Assembly: GCF_002954405.1 (NCBI RefSeq)
Contig: NZ_MQWC01000004.1
Coordinates: forward strand, 4,010,613-4,074,612
Direction of reading: 5' to 3'
From: Salinibacter sp. 10B
GTDB taxonomy: Bacteria > Bacteroidota > Rhodothermia > Rhodothermales > Salinibacteraceae
Length of the DNA: 64,000 nt
A program made the translations under genes and the position numbers. Positions 28,280 to 36,741 of this stretch are shown in pieces; position 1 is the stretch's first letter; every line of letters starts with the position of its first letter. The notes under the pieces are model-generated. The model worked only from the letters and a program-made list of their open reading frames with translations. It was not told where the DNA came from and did not search any database.

Positions 28280-29311
28280 ATGCCGACGGACTGGACTGCT
28301 CTCGCCGATACTGTTTTGGATGGGTCTCCCTTGACTCGTGATGAGGCCCTGGAGGTGGCCGCGGCGCCCGACGACGAACTGCTGGCCCTCTTGCACGCGG
28401 CCTTTCGGGTGCGTCGGGCGTATCACGGACGAGAGGTGCGCGTGCACGTCCTTCAGAATGCCAAAAGCGGGGTCTGCGCTGAGGATTGTGCCTTCTGCAG
28501 CCAGTCGCTTCACTTCGAGAGTGAGGTGCCGCAATACGGCATGCAGAGTGTCGACGAGCTGGTGGCGGGAGCGGCGGAGGCCCATGAGATGGGCGCTGTT
28601 ACGTATTGCATTGTCACTGCCACTCGCGGGCCCACTCACGATGAGGTCGACACGGTGTGTGAGGCAGCACGTCGGATCAAGGACCGATGGTCGATGGACG
28701 TCTGCGCCTCGCTCGGGTTGCTGAAGGAGGGACAGGCCGAGCGGTTGGCCGAGGCTGGGGTTGATCGCTACAACCACAACCTGGAAACGTCGGAGAACCA
28801 CTTCTCCGAGATCGTACAGACACACGATTGGGCGGACCGCGTGGCGACCGTGCAACGGGCGAAGAGGGCGGGCATGGAGGCTTGTTGCGGGGGCATTGTG
28901 GGCATGCGGGAGGCGGTGGAGGATCGAGTGGACCTAGCACTGGCGCTCCGTGACATCGGTGTGGAGTCGGTGCCCATCAATTTGCTGAATCCGCGGCCCG
29001 GCACTCCGCTGGAAGCAGTGGAGCCGCTCTCGCCGCCAGAGGCATTGAAGACGCTGGCTCTCTTTCGTTTTGTGCACCCCGAGGCTGACGTTCGCATTGC
29101 GGGGGGGCGGGAAGAAATTCTGCAGCAGATGCAGCCGTTGGCGCTCTACCCCGCCAACTCCATGTTTACGGATGGGTACCTTACGACCCCTGGGCAGGAG
29201 GAGTCTGAAGACTATCGCATGATCAAGCAGGCAGGCTTTCGCCCAGCGGTGGTGGGGGAAGAAGCAGCGCCGGGGGCCAGGGGGCCGTGTGCACAGAACG
29301 GGCATGCCTAG
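28280..29311 (+). CDS. bioB: Biotin synthase
   Basis: Radical-SAM enzyme inserting sulfur into dethiobiotin. 343 residues. The radical-SAM cysteines are Cys66, Cys70 and Cys73 in SGVCAEDCAFCSQS; further conserved residues lie in YNHNLETSENHF, CCGGIVGMRE and NPRPGTPLE. The IAGGRE motif supplies the Arg ligand of the 2Fe-2S cluster. No other bio genes are adjacent. The product is the cofactor of AccB at 8.1 kb. Confidence 0.95.
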   Translation: MPTDWTALADTVLDGSPLTRDEALEVAAAPDDELLALLHAAFRVRRAYHGREVRVHVLQNAKSGVCAEDCAFCSQSLHFESEVPQYGMQSVDELVAGAAEAHEMGAVTYCIVTATRGPTHDEVDTVCEAARRIKDRWSMDVCASLGLLKEGQAERLAEAGVDRYNHNLETSENHFSEIVQTHDWADRVATVQRAKRAGMEACCGGIVGMREAVEDRVDLALALRDIGVESVPINLLNPRPGTPLEAVEPLSPPEALKTLALFRFVHPEADVRIAGGREEILQQMQPLALYPANSMFTDGYLTTPGQEESEDYRMIKQAGFRPAVVGEEAAPGARGPCAQNGHA

Positions 29312-29488
29312 TGGATGTCCCACCCCTCGACTTGTCTCCTCGTGCAACTACTCTGATACCCGTGAACGCGATCGTCGACAGCCGACGTTCGGGCCTTTGG
29401 GTAATTGCGAACTGATACCTTCCCTCACAGGATTCAGGGATTGGAGACGATCTCGGGGCGGCAATAAAGGCTGCGGCTGTGCAGAAAA

Positions 29489-29523
29489 CAAAAAGAGGCC
29501 GGCCCGAGAACGGACCGGCCTCC
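29489..29523 (-). terminator. Rho-independent terminator of the 94-aa gene
   Basis: Read on the minus strand, the arms ggaggccggtcc and ggccggcctc form a strong ~10-bp stem, followed by tttttgttttc. It lies just 29 bases beyond the stop of the minus-strand gene at 29552, which supports that gene being real and separately transcribed. Confidence 0.75.
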
Positions 29524-29551
29524 ATTTCCGACGAAAAGAGGGAGTTCCACG

Positions 29552-29836
29552 CTAGGGCTTTTCCGTTGCTACAAAGTCGGCTCGTTCGCCGGAAGGCGTA
29601 CTAATGACGTCGGTGACCTCAACCGAAAAGCTTTTTTCGCGCTCCCGGCTTCGGTCGTAGAGAATGCCTTCGAACGTCGCATCCTCGTCCTCATCGGCCA
29701 ACTGCTCGATGGCGTCTCCATTTTCGCCGAAGAACACGCCCTTGTAGGATTTGCCGTATACGGTCTTTTGGGAATAGGCAAAGCCTTCGCCTTCCATTTC
29801 ATTCAACTTTGCATTGTGCAGGTCGTACAGGCTCAT
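29552..29836 (-). CDS. Small hypothetical protein (94 aa) with its own terminator
   Basis: Unrecognised. From ATG 29836 it encodes an acidic soluble protein beginning MSLYDLHNAKLNEMEGEGF, with SQKTVYGKSYKGVFFGENGD and a C-terminal beta-rich part VEVTDVISTPSGERADFVA. A good terminator follows the stop. The frame is open further upstream, but that part is Arg/Pro-rich and not protein-like. It is divergent from the ECF sigma gene across 303 bases. Confidence 0.65.
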   Translation of the reverse strand: MSLYDLHNAKLNEMEGEGFAYSQKTVYGKSYKGVFFGENGDAIEQLADEDEDATFEGILYDRSREREKSFSVEVTDVISTPSGERADFVATEKP

Positions 29837-30139
29837 AGTCGTATAGTCGGAGGTTGAGTGGAACAACGTTCGGGTGGCAGGAGGCCCGACACAAACGCCG
29901 GAAGGGCCGGCTCTGCTGCCGCCGGTTACGTGGTAAAGTACGCCCCCGGTGAACTCCCTCAGAGACCGGGACTGCAACCGTATCCGTGGTTAATGGGGGC
30001 ACCCACGAAGGAATGATAAACACGCCCCTCTTGTACGGAACGAACAGCGGTCGGTTCGCATCTAGTCACAGGATTAAATTGGGGAGAGGTTAATCCTGGC
30101 ATCCGAGAATCACGTCATTTGCTGTCGGGGCTTTCCTCT
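29837..30139. other. Divergent intergenic region before the ECF sigma gene
   Basis: 303 bases between the 94-aa gene and the sigma factor. It contains the dyad at 30071-30096. Otherwise I see no RNA consensus or coding frame. Confidence 0.4.
30071..30096. promoter_or_regulatory. Dyad GGATTAA-N12-TTAATCC upstream of the ECF sigma gene
   Basis: Perfect 7-base arms (30071-30077 and 30090-30096) are separated by 12 bases, 43 bases before the sigma-factor ATG. Geometry suits a dimeric regulator. No candidate regulator is encoded nearby, and the arms do not match the Fur consensus. Confidence 0.4.
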
Positions 30140-30691
30140 ATGGCTGATCCTTCTTTTGATCCCGCCCAAGTCCGCCGTGCCCAGGATGGGGACGAGCAGG
30201 CATGGAACGACCTACTCCGGCGCCTCGAGCCCGTGTTGCGGGGGTACTTCATCAAGCGGATTGGGAAAGAACCCGACGTGGATGACCTCGTGCAGAACAC
30301 GCTCATGCGGCTGCACAAGGGACTAGAGGACCTCGAAAAGCCCGGTAGTCTGAAGTCGTTTGCCATGAAGGCGGCGCTCTTTGAATTGCAAGACTACTAT
30401 CGGGGGCGGTACGACATGAAAGAAACGCTGTATGACCCGGAATTGCCCTCAAAGCGTACGACAGAGCCGGAGGATCGGAGTGCCCACGTGGACGTGGAGA
30501 AAGCCTTGGAGGCCTTGACCCCGAAAGCTCGACGGATCATGGAACTCCGGGAGTACGGGTACCTCTACCGAGAAATTGCTCAAATGCTCGACACCACGGA
30601 GGCGGCTGTAAAGATGCAGGTAAAGCGGGCCTTCGAGACGATGCGCGATGCCCTGGGGGTATTGTTAACGCTTCTTTGGTTTGGCTTTTGA
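30140..30691 (+). CDS. ECF RNA polymerase sigma factor (FecI-type)
   Basis: 183 residues with regions sigma2 and sigma4. Sigma2 carries GYFIKRIGKEPDVDDLVQNTLMRLH (in two halves, the DDLVQ motif near residue 55). Sigma4 is LTPKARRIMELREYGYLYRE and IAQMLDTTEAAVKMQVKRAF, a helix-turn-helix for -35 recognition. A TTG-initiated 190-residue form is possible, but the ATG at 30140 is better. It is followed by a FecR-like anti-sigma, a TonB receptor with STN domain and DUF4249, the standard cell-surface signalling set of Bacteroidota. Confidence 0.9.
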   Translation: MADPSFDPAQVRRAQDGDEQAWNDLLRRLEPVLRGYFIKRIGKEPDVDDLVQNTLMRLHKGLEDLEKPGSLKSFAMKAALFELQDYYRGRYDMKETLYDPELPSKRTTEPEDRSAHVDVEKALEALTPKARRIMELREYGYLYREIAQMLDTTEAAVKMQVKRAFETMRDALGVLLTLLWFGF

Positions 30692-30703
30692 AAACGAGGA
30701 ATG

Positions 30704-30725
30704 TGTTACAGTCCGAATTGTAACA
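30704..30725. promoter_or_regulatory. Dyad TGTTACA-N8-TGTAACA between sigma and anti-sigma genes
   Basis: Perfect 7-base arms at 30704-30710 and 30719-30725, centred 24 bases after the sigma gene's stop and about 165 bases before the fecR ATG. There is no T-run, so an operator is more likely than a terminator. It may allow separate control of the anti-sigma/receptor part. Confidence 0.4.
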
Positions 30726-30880
30726 TTTGTATGAATGTCCCGTTTCCCGTTACTTTTCCGCTAGGCAAAGCGCCTACATAAGCACACGACCCCCGTGCAC
30801 AATTCTGGAGGAGACCTCTTTTCCCAGGCTCTCCTCCGTTGCCGGGGACATCGACCTACGGATGGACTGGCTGGAGACTC

Positions 30881-32089
30881 ATGGAGGACATTTTCGATAC
30901 TCTTCTTTTTGGCAACCCCACGGAAGATGAGCGCACCGTGCTCCGTGAGCGGTTTGAGGAGGAGCCCGCTCTTGCGGAGGCCTGGGCCCACTGGCGGGCT
31001 GCGCGCCGTCGCGTCCGGGAGCGGCTTCGGGACCAGCTCTCTGATCGTCGGCTCCTCGTGCTCTATGTGCTGGAGCAGGAGGGCGATGAAGAGGTGCTCA
31101 CCCCGTCGGAGCAGGAGGCCCTTGCTGAGGCTCGGGACGATATTGCCCGGGCCATCGACATCATTCCTGCGCTCGAACGGGTCGTCGAACGCATCCGAGA
31201 GGAACGCACCGACTTCAACGAACTCTGGGAGACCCACGCGGACGATCTGGTTGAAGGAGAGGCGGCGTCAGGCGGAGGGGCGCAGGACGGTCGAGCACCA
31301 CAGCGGAATGAGCGCGCGCCTCGCCCGCCTCAGTCGCAGCAGGGGACATCCGTTCAGCGGTGGGCACGTCGCCTCGCGGGCGCGGCCACCGTCGTTGCCC
31401 TTGCCGTGATGGCGGTCTTCTTCTGGCCGCAGGAACCAGAAGAGGCGATGAATACGGTGACGGTGGCCGACGGAACGGTGCGCACCGTGGCTTTGGAGGA
31501 TGGATCCACAGTGCGTCTAGTCGGGCCCGCCACGCTGCACCACCCCGCCCAGCCGTCTCAGACGACGCGGCGTGTTACCCTCGACCGCGGACGGGCCTTC
31601 TTCGACGTGCAGCAAACGACGACCTCGTTCGTAGTGAACACCCCTACGGCGACGGCGACGGTGCTCGGTACGCAGTTTGGCGTCACCACCGCGGCCGACA
31701 CGACGGAAGTGGTCCTCGCCGAGGGCTCGGTTCGGGTCGGAGCCGCAGCGTCGAGTGGAGAATCCGTTGTTCTACAACCGGGACAGAAGAGTTGGGTCGC
31801 GATAGGAGAAGCGCCCGCCTCGCCCTCCTCCGTGGATTTGACGACTGCGCTGGAGTGGACCGGGCTCTTTGTCTTCCGGTCGGTGCCGATGGAGACCGTT
31901 GCCCAACGGCTCAGTCAACGCTACGACGTGCCCATCTCCGTTTCGAAGGACCTGGCCAGCGAACCGGTCACCGGTACCTTTGAACGCGAGCAGCCCGTGC
32001 AGCAGGTGCTTCGTGCCCTCGCGGCCACATTGGGGGCGAGCGTGCAGCAAGACGACGACGGGCACTACCAACTGGTGCCGACTTCGTAA
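30881..32089 (+). CDS. FecR-family anti-sigma factor
   Basis: 402 residues. A long charged cytoplasmic N-terminal region (about 1-150) would hold the sigma factor. A single TM helix (ARRLAGAATVVALAVMAVFFW) follows near residues 166-187. The periplasmic FecR domain contains TVADGTVRTVALEDGSTVRL, RGRAFFDVQQTTTSFVVNTP and VLGTQFGVTT. The C-terminal STN-like/DUF4974 domain (VPMETVAQRLSQRYDVPISV) contacts the receptor's signalling domain. The cytosolic part is longer than the ~85 residues of E. coli FecR. ATG 30881 starts the acidic MEDIFDTLLFGN. The TonB receptor follows after 182 bases. Confidence 0.88.
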   Translation: MEDIFDTLLFGNPTEDERTVLRERFEEEPALAEAWAHWRAARRRVRERLRDQLSDRRLLVLYVLEQEGDEEVLTPSEQEALAEARDDIARAIDIIPALERVVERIREERTDFNELWETHADDLVEGEAASGGGAQDGRAPQRNERAPRPPQSQQGTSVQRWARRLAGAATVVALAVMAVFFWPQEPEEAMNTVTVADGTVRTVALEDGSTVRLVGPATLHHPAQPSQTTRRVTLDRGRAFFDVQQTTTSFVVNTPTATATVLGTQFGVTTAADTTEVVLAEGSVRVGAAASSGESVVLQPGQKSWVAIGEAPASPSSVDLTTALEWTGLFVFRSVPMETVAQRLSQRYDVPISVSKDLASEPVTGTFEREQPVQQVLRALAATLGASVQQDDDGHYQLVPTS

Positions 32090-32271
32090 TGCCGATCCGC
32101 CCGTTTTCAGCGGAAGGCGATTGGCGTTCTCGCCAGGACGGATGGGTGCCGTGGGGGAAAAGAAGGGGAGGTCAATCCTTCGTAACTCTTCCCCCACCCT
32201 CCGAACAGATGAAGCCTGTCGTGAGTTGAAGCGGCTCTGGTTTCATTCCCGGATCATCCGAGGCTTTTGTC

Positions 32272-34911
32272 GTGCATCGTGTGGCCGCTTACATCATTGC
32301 CCTCGCGGTGCTGGGCGGGATGTGGGGAGGAACGGGGGTGCAGGCGCAACCTCAATTTCGCCTGGAGATGGATGAGGTCCCGCTGCGAGAGGCCCTCAGT
32401 ACTGTGCGTGCCCAGACCGGGCTTGATCTCGTGTATGCAGAGCGACTTGTGGCAAGCCGCACGTCGACCTGCACCTACTCAGGAACGGGTCGGAAGCAGG
32501 CCCTCCAGTGCGTCTTGGAGGGAACGGGACTAGAGGCCCAGCGGGTGCGGCGGCGTCAGTACGTGCTCGTGAAGGCGCCGAAGAGAGAGGTACGGGGCCG
32601 CGTTGCTCTTTCCGGCTACGTCGTGGATGAGGAGACGGGCGAACGGCTGCCTGGGGCTCACGTGTATCTCACGGATCTGCAGGCTGGGACCACGACGAAT
32701 CGGGATGGCTACTTTGTTCTGTCCGCTCTTCCCTCCGGCGCGTACAACGTTCGCATCTCGTATCTTGGGTTCGAAACCCTCGATACGACCCTCACAGCGG
32801 GACGGTCCCCGGCTCGCATTGCTCTCGCTCCGGCCCCCATCGAGTCCGATGAAGTGCTTGTCCAAGCCGGATCGACGAGCGCAGAGGATGTCTCCCGGGT
32901 TCCCGGCATGACGTCCGTCGATCTCGGTCGACTCGATCGGCTGCCCTCGTTTACCGAACCGGACCTGTTCCGGGCGTTGCAGTGGACGCCCGGCATTCGG
33001 AAGACAGGCGCCGTGAACGGCGGACTCAGCGTGCGGGGGGCCGATCCGGACCAGAACCTTTATCTGCTCGATGGAGCCCCGGTTTACCATCCGTGGCACG
33101 CCTTCAGCCTCATCTCTACGTTTCAAACCGGCACCCTCAAGAACACCAATCTGTACCGGGGGGCGTTTCCGGTGGAATACGGCGGTCGGCTGTCCTCCGT
33201 TCTCGACGCCCAGATGAAGGACGGGAGCCGACAAAAGCCGTCCGCCACCGCTGGATTTGGGGTGCTGAGTGGTCGCTTTCGGATCGAGGCCCCTCTGTCC
33301 GAAAGCACCTCGTTTATGTTTTCGGGGCGGCGCTCCTACATCGACAAACTCATCGGACGAACGCATCCGGTAACCGACGAGAGTGGGCGTCGTGACACCC
33401 TTCGCACTGGGTACTACTTCTACGACACAAGTGCAAAGATTGCTCACCGATTCAACGAAAAGCACCGTCTTACCCTGAGTTACTACCACGGGCGGGACGA
33501 TCTGGACCTGCGCCTCCCCTTTGATCTCTCGCTAGACGTTGATTCTTGGCTTCGTCCCACGGATCTCTTTTTCGAAGTAGAACAGAACTGGGAGAATCGC
33601 GTCTTGAGTGCCCAGCACCAACACCTTCTGAGTGAGGATTTTTTTGTGCGGAGTACGGCCTACTACTCGGGCTATCGGGCCCAGGAGGCCTCGTACGTAC
33701 AACCGACCACAACAGCGTCTCTCGCGTCCGATTATTCGGTTCAACTCCACGATGCCGGGCTCAAGGTCGACCTCAACTATCATCACTCAGTGAGCCACGA
33801 GGTGTCAGGGGGGATAAAGCTGTCGACCCTTCAGTTTGAGAGCACTCTCGATAGCGAGCTCTTGCGGTCGGCAACCATCGCGCGTCGCCGTCAGCAAGAG
33901 AGTGAGTTGGGCGCAGTGCAGATCAGTGGGTATCTCCAGGACGTGTGGAGCCCGACGCCCGAGTGGAGCGTGCAGCCCGGCATTCGGGCTAGCTACTTCA
34001 GTGGCGGGCAACACGTGCGGGTCGCGCCGCGCATGAGTGCACAGTACGTGGTGCACCCCACTTGGCTTGTGCTTCGGGGAAGTGCGGGCATGCATGTGCA
34101 GTATCTACACCGCCTTCGCGATCGCCACTCTCTTGCCTACGATTTGGTATCGAGTCGATGGGTGCCGTCCAGTGCCCGCGTCCAGCCCTCAACGGGCCTC
34201 CAGTTTGGGTTTGAGGCCCGGACGCATCCCTGGTCCGGGTTGTCTGTTGAGCTTGATTCGTACATCCGAAGCACGAGCGACGTGCTTGTGCCGTCGGATG
34301 TCTTTCAAGAAAAAGATGAGATTGAGGGGCCGGGCATCAATGTCGGGGCCTTGCTCGGCCAGTATACTCAGGGAGAAGAACGGGCGGTCGGGACGGAACT
34401 GAGTGCCGTATACGGACGAGGAAGATGGACCGCCCGGCTCGGCCTCGGAACTGGGCGCACGATGGTGCGGGCGCCGGGACGCGTTCAGTCGGGCCTTCGC
34501 TGGCGGCCGTCGGACCTCGACATTCCCTTCTCCCTTCGGGGGGCGCTGGGATGGGCCGACGCGTCCTGGAATGCGACCCTCGCGACGGAGTGGCGGAGCG
34601 GCTACCCTATTTCCGCGCCGGTGGCCCGCTATCAAGTGGGGGATCCCGTAGAACGTGATCCAGTCACGTATCTCTATCGTCCCCGTCTCAACAATGACCG
34701 GCTGTCTCCCTACTTTCGCGTCGATCTAACCCTCGGATACTCGTTTCAGTTTCTCTCTGCCGACTGGACGGCTACGCTCACCCTCTTCAATGTGACGAGT
34801 CGAGAAAACGAACTCAGCCGCTCCTACGAACCTACGCCCACGGGGGTGAATGTGCAGTCGCAGCGGGGACTTCCGTTTTTGCCATTGCTGGAGGTGGAGA
34901 TGCGAATTTAA
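32272..34911 (+). CDS. TonB-dependent receptor with STN signalling and carboxypeptidase-regulatory-like domains
   Basis: 879-residue outer-membrane beta-barrel. Signal peptide (AAYIIALAVLGGMWGGTGVQAQ); STN domain about 28-100; carboxypeptidase D regulatory-like domain about 113-180 (SGYVVDEETGERLPGAHVYL, DGYFVLSALPSGAYNV). The plug follows (PGIRKTGAVNGGLSVRGADP, NLYLLDGAPVYHPWH), then the barrel ending LLEVEMRI. The start is GTG at 32272. STN plus the upstream sigma/anti-sigma pair implies substrate-induced autoregulation. The substrate is not evident; iron chelate or a peptide/glycan are options. Confidence 0.92.
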   Translation: MHRVAAYIIALAVLGGMWGGTGVQAQPQFRLEMDEVPLREALSTVRAQTGLDLVYAERLVASRTSTCTYSGTGRKQALQCVLEGTGLEAQRVRRRQYVLVKAPKREVRGRVALSGYVVDEETGERLPGAHVYLTDLQAGTTTNRDGYFVLSALPSGAYNVRISYLGFETLDTTLTAGRSPARIALAPAPIESDEVLVQAGSTSAEDVSRVPGMTSVDLGRLDRLPSFTEPDLFRALQWTPGIRKTGAVNGGLSVRGADPDQNLYLLDGAPVYHPWHAFSLISTFQTGTLKNTNLYRGAFPVEYGGRLSSVLDAQMKDGSRQKPSATAGFGVLSGRFRIEAPLSESTSFMFSGRRSYIDKLIGRTHPVTDESGRRDTLRTGYYFYDTSAKIAHRFNEKHRLTLSYYHGRDDLDLRLPFDLSLDVDSWLRPTDLFFEVEQNWENRVLSAQHQHLLSEDFFVRSTAYYSGYRAQEASYVQPTTTASLASDYSVQLHDAGLKVDLNYHHSVSHEVSGGIKLSTLQFESTLDSELLRSATIARRRQQESELGAVQISGYLQDVWSPTPEWSVQPGIRASYFSGGQHVRVAPRMSAQYVVHPTWLVLRGSAGMHVQYLHRLRDRHSLAYDLVSSRWVPSSARVQPSTGLQFGFEARTHPWSGLSVELDSYIRSTSDVLVPSDVFQEKDEIEGPGINVGALLGQYTQGEERAVGTELSAVYGRGRWTARLGLGTGRTMVRAPGRVQSGLRWRPSDLDIPFSLRGALGWADASWNATLATEWRSGYPISAPVARYQVGDPVERDPVTYLYRPRLNNDRLSPYFRVDLTLGYSFQFLSADWTATLTLFNVTSRENELSRSYEPTPTGVNVQSQRGLPFLPLLEVEMRI

Positions 34912-34958
34912 CGCCTCCTCTGTTTTGTCCCGTGGATCATGTTGTCTGGTCTGTTCCT

Positions 34959-35906
34959 ATGCGTGTATTTCTGAAGATCATTCTGGGCGCGGGACTTCTG
35001 TTGGGACTCGTGAGGTGTGACTGGGGGCCCACGCCCGTGGATGAACAATCCCTGGTCGTGGAAGCATTTTTGGATACCGGCGCCCCGGCCCCTCCCGTCA
35101 TCCTTCGACGAACCGCGCCCCTGCAACAGGGCGATGCTCATCTGCAGGATGCCGCGTCGGAGGGGCAGGTGGTGGTTACGCTGGGAGGAACGGAGATTCC
35201 CTATGAGGAGGCGGGCGGGCAGCCCGGCCGATACCAACCGACCCGCGACACCGTCGTGCCGCCGCAGGCGGCGTGGAGCCTGAGGGCCGAGTGGAGCGGA
35301 GAAACCGCTCGTGCCTCCGGACGCACCCCGATGGCCATTTCGATCGACGAGGTGTGTATCGACGTGCCGGCCCAGCCCGCAGAGGCCATTCAGGTCGATT
35401 CTCTCCGTCGCGACTCTCTCGATATCCCTGCTGATCAGGGCTACATCTATCCCATCGACGTGGCGGTGCGATGGCAAGCGAGGCCTGTGCCTCAAGAGAT
35501 CGATTCGTCGACCTGGGTGCGGGCACAGCTCCGGCCGGATGCGTCTTCGTTCTCATCGGAGGTGGTTGAGTTTTTTCTGGAACCGGCCGAGATTCAACAG
35601 GAGCTAAGGTACCCGCAGGCCGACGGGGCTCGGCAGTGGAAAGGGGTGTATGCCGTCCCTGTCGATAGTAGCACGGCCCCGCTCCCGCGTCACCTGTTGA
35701 CCACGTCCGTCACACGAGGCGACACTGCTTTTGCCTCCTTTGCCCAAACACGAACGGATCCGGATCGTCGGGAGCCCATCTCAAACGTAGACGGGGGGCT
35801 GGGCGTGGCCCTGGCAGTGTCGGTGGATTCTCTCTCCCGAAGTGTTGCCGACACGCTCGCCCGGGACGATAGACGGCGGTGCTGGGAGCCGGATCAAGCT
35901 CCGTAG
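34959..35906 (+). CDS. DUF4249-type lipoprotein-like partner of the TonB receptor
   Basis: 315 residues. N-terminal signal with Cys20 in LLLGLVRCDWG, a possible lipobox although Arg at -1 is atypical. The start of the mature part (VDEQSLVVEAFLDTGAPAPP) fits DUF4249, a family routinely found directly after FecIR-controlled TonB receptors in Bacteroidota and predicted to sit on the outer-membrane surface. Position (47 bases after the receptor) supports the call. Function within uptake is not established. Confidence 0.75.
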   Translation: MRVFLKIILGAGLLLGLVRCDWGPTPVDEQSLVVEAFLDTGAPAPPVILRRTAPLQQGDAHLQDAASEGQVVVTLGGTEIPYEEAGGQPGRYQPTRDTVVPPQAAWSLRAEWSGETARASGRTPMAISIDEVCIDVPAQPAEAIQVDSLRRDSLDIPADQGYIYPIDVAVRWQARPVPQEIDSSTWVRAQLRPDASSFSSEVVEFFLEPAEIQQELRYPQADGARQWKGVYAVPVDSSTAPLPRHLLTTSVTRGDTAFASFAQTRTDPDRREPISNVDGGLGVALAVSVDSLSRSVADTLARDDRRRCWEPDQAP

Positions 35907-36041
35907 GCGTTTTAAACGGGCAATTCCTTCCAGTACAGGGCAAGTCGATTGGGGCTGTAGGAGGCGCTCGGAAGAGGGAATCCAGCGGGCGGAGGTGTCG
36001 TACAACACGAATGATGTCTCTTCAGGACCTTTCGTTTCATC

Positions 36042-36704
36042 ATGGATGATGACGTTGTAGCCGGGACCATCACGGCCATCGAGGCTCAGAAGACCAATGA
36101 CAATCGTGCCTCCGTCTTTGTGGACGGGGAGTTTGCGTTTGGTGTGCATCAAGACGTCGTAGTGAAGCATGGCCTTCGGGTGGGGCAGACCCTTACCCCG
36201 GAGGAGCAGCAAAAGGTGGAGCACGATGAGCAGTACGTTCAGGCCAAACAACGAGCGCTCGATTACCTTGCGCACAAGCCACGGACCGAGACGGAGGTGC
36301 GCCGGACGCTTCGCCGCGACGAGGTGCCGGAGATGGTGATTGAGGACGTGGTGGACCGTCTGTACGAGCTGGATTATCTCGACGATGCGTCCTACGCCGA
36401 AGACTATGTGCGAAATCGATTTGCCAGTAAGAAGTACGGCCCGGACCGCATCCGACGTGAACTCGTGGAACGGGGCATTGACCGGCACATTGCCGATGAT
36501 GCAGTGCACGATCTTTTTGCCGACAAGGACCTGCTCTCGGTTGCCCGAGAGCACGCAGAGAAGCGTTGGGCGCGCCTGGCGGACGAGGACGACCCGCGGC
36601 GGCGCAAGCAGAAGCTGTACCGGTACCTTCGTCGGCGAGGCTTTACGTCGAGCACCATCTCCCCGCTGATTGACGAGTTGGAGCGGGAGGCTCCGTTGTC
36701 GTAA
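36042..36704 (+). CDS. recX: RecX-family regulatory protein
   Basis: 220 residues with tandem three-helix RecX repeats. The N-terminal ~60 residues form a beta extension (GTITAIEAQKTNDNRASVFV) common in Bacteroidota members. ALDYLAHKPRTETEVRRTL, YLDDASYAEDYVRNRF, YGPDRIRRELVERGI and a final YLRRRGFTSSTISPLIDEL are the family signature. RecX binds RecA filaments. The product is most likely a modulator of RecA; recA is not in the window. ATG 36042. Confidence 0.92.
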   Translation: MDDDVVAGTITAIEAQKTNDNRASVFVDGEFAFGVHQDVVVKHGLRVGQTLTPEEQQKVEHDEQYVQAKQRALDYLAHKPRTETEVRRTLRRDEVPEMVIEDVVDRLYELDYLDDASYAEDYVRNRFASKKYGPDRIRRELVERGIDRHIADDAVHDLFADKDLLSVAREHAEKRWARLADEDDPRRRKQKLYRYLRRRGFTSSTISPLIDELEREAPLS

Positions 36705-36741
36705 TCGGGTCGTTCGATTTTCACCGCAACCGCCGCGCTGT

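Noticed and set aside
29837-30060. Possible RNase P or other structural RNA in the gap before the sigma gene
   Set aside because: Some G+C-rich pairing and a ggcaggaggccc stretch, but the universally conserved RNase P elements are absent.
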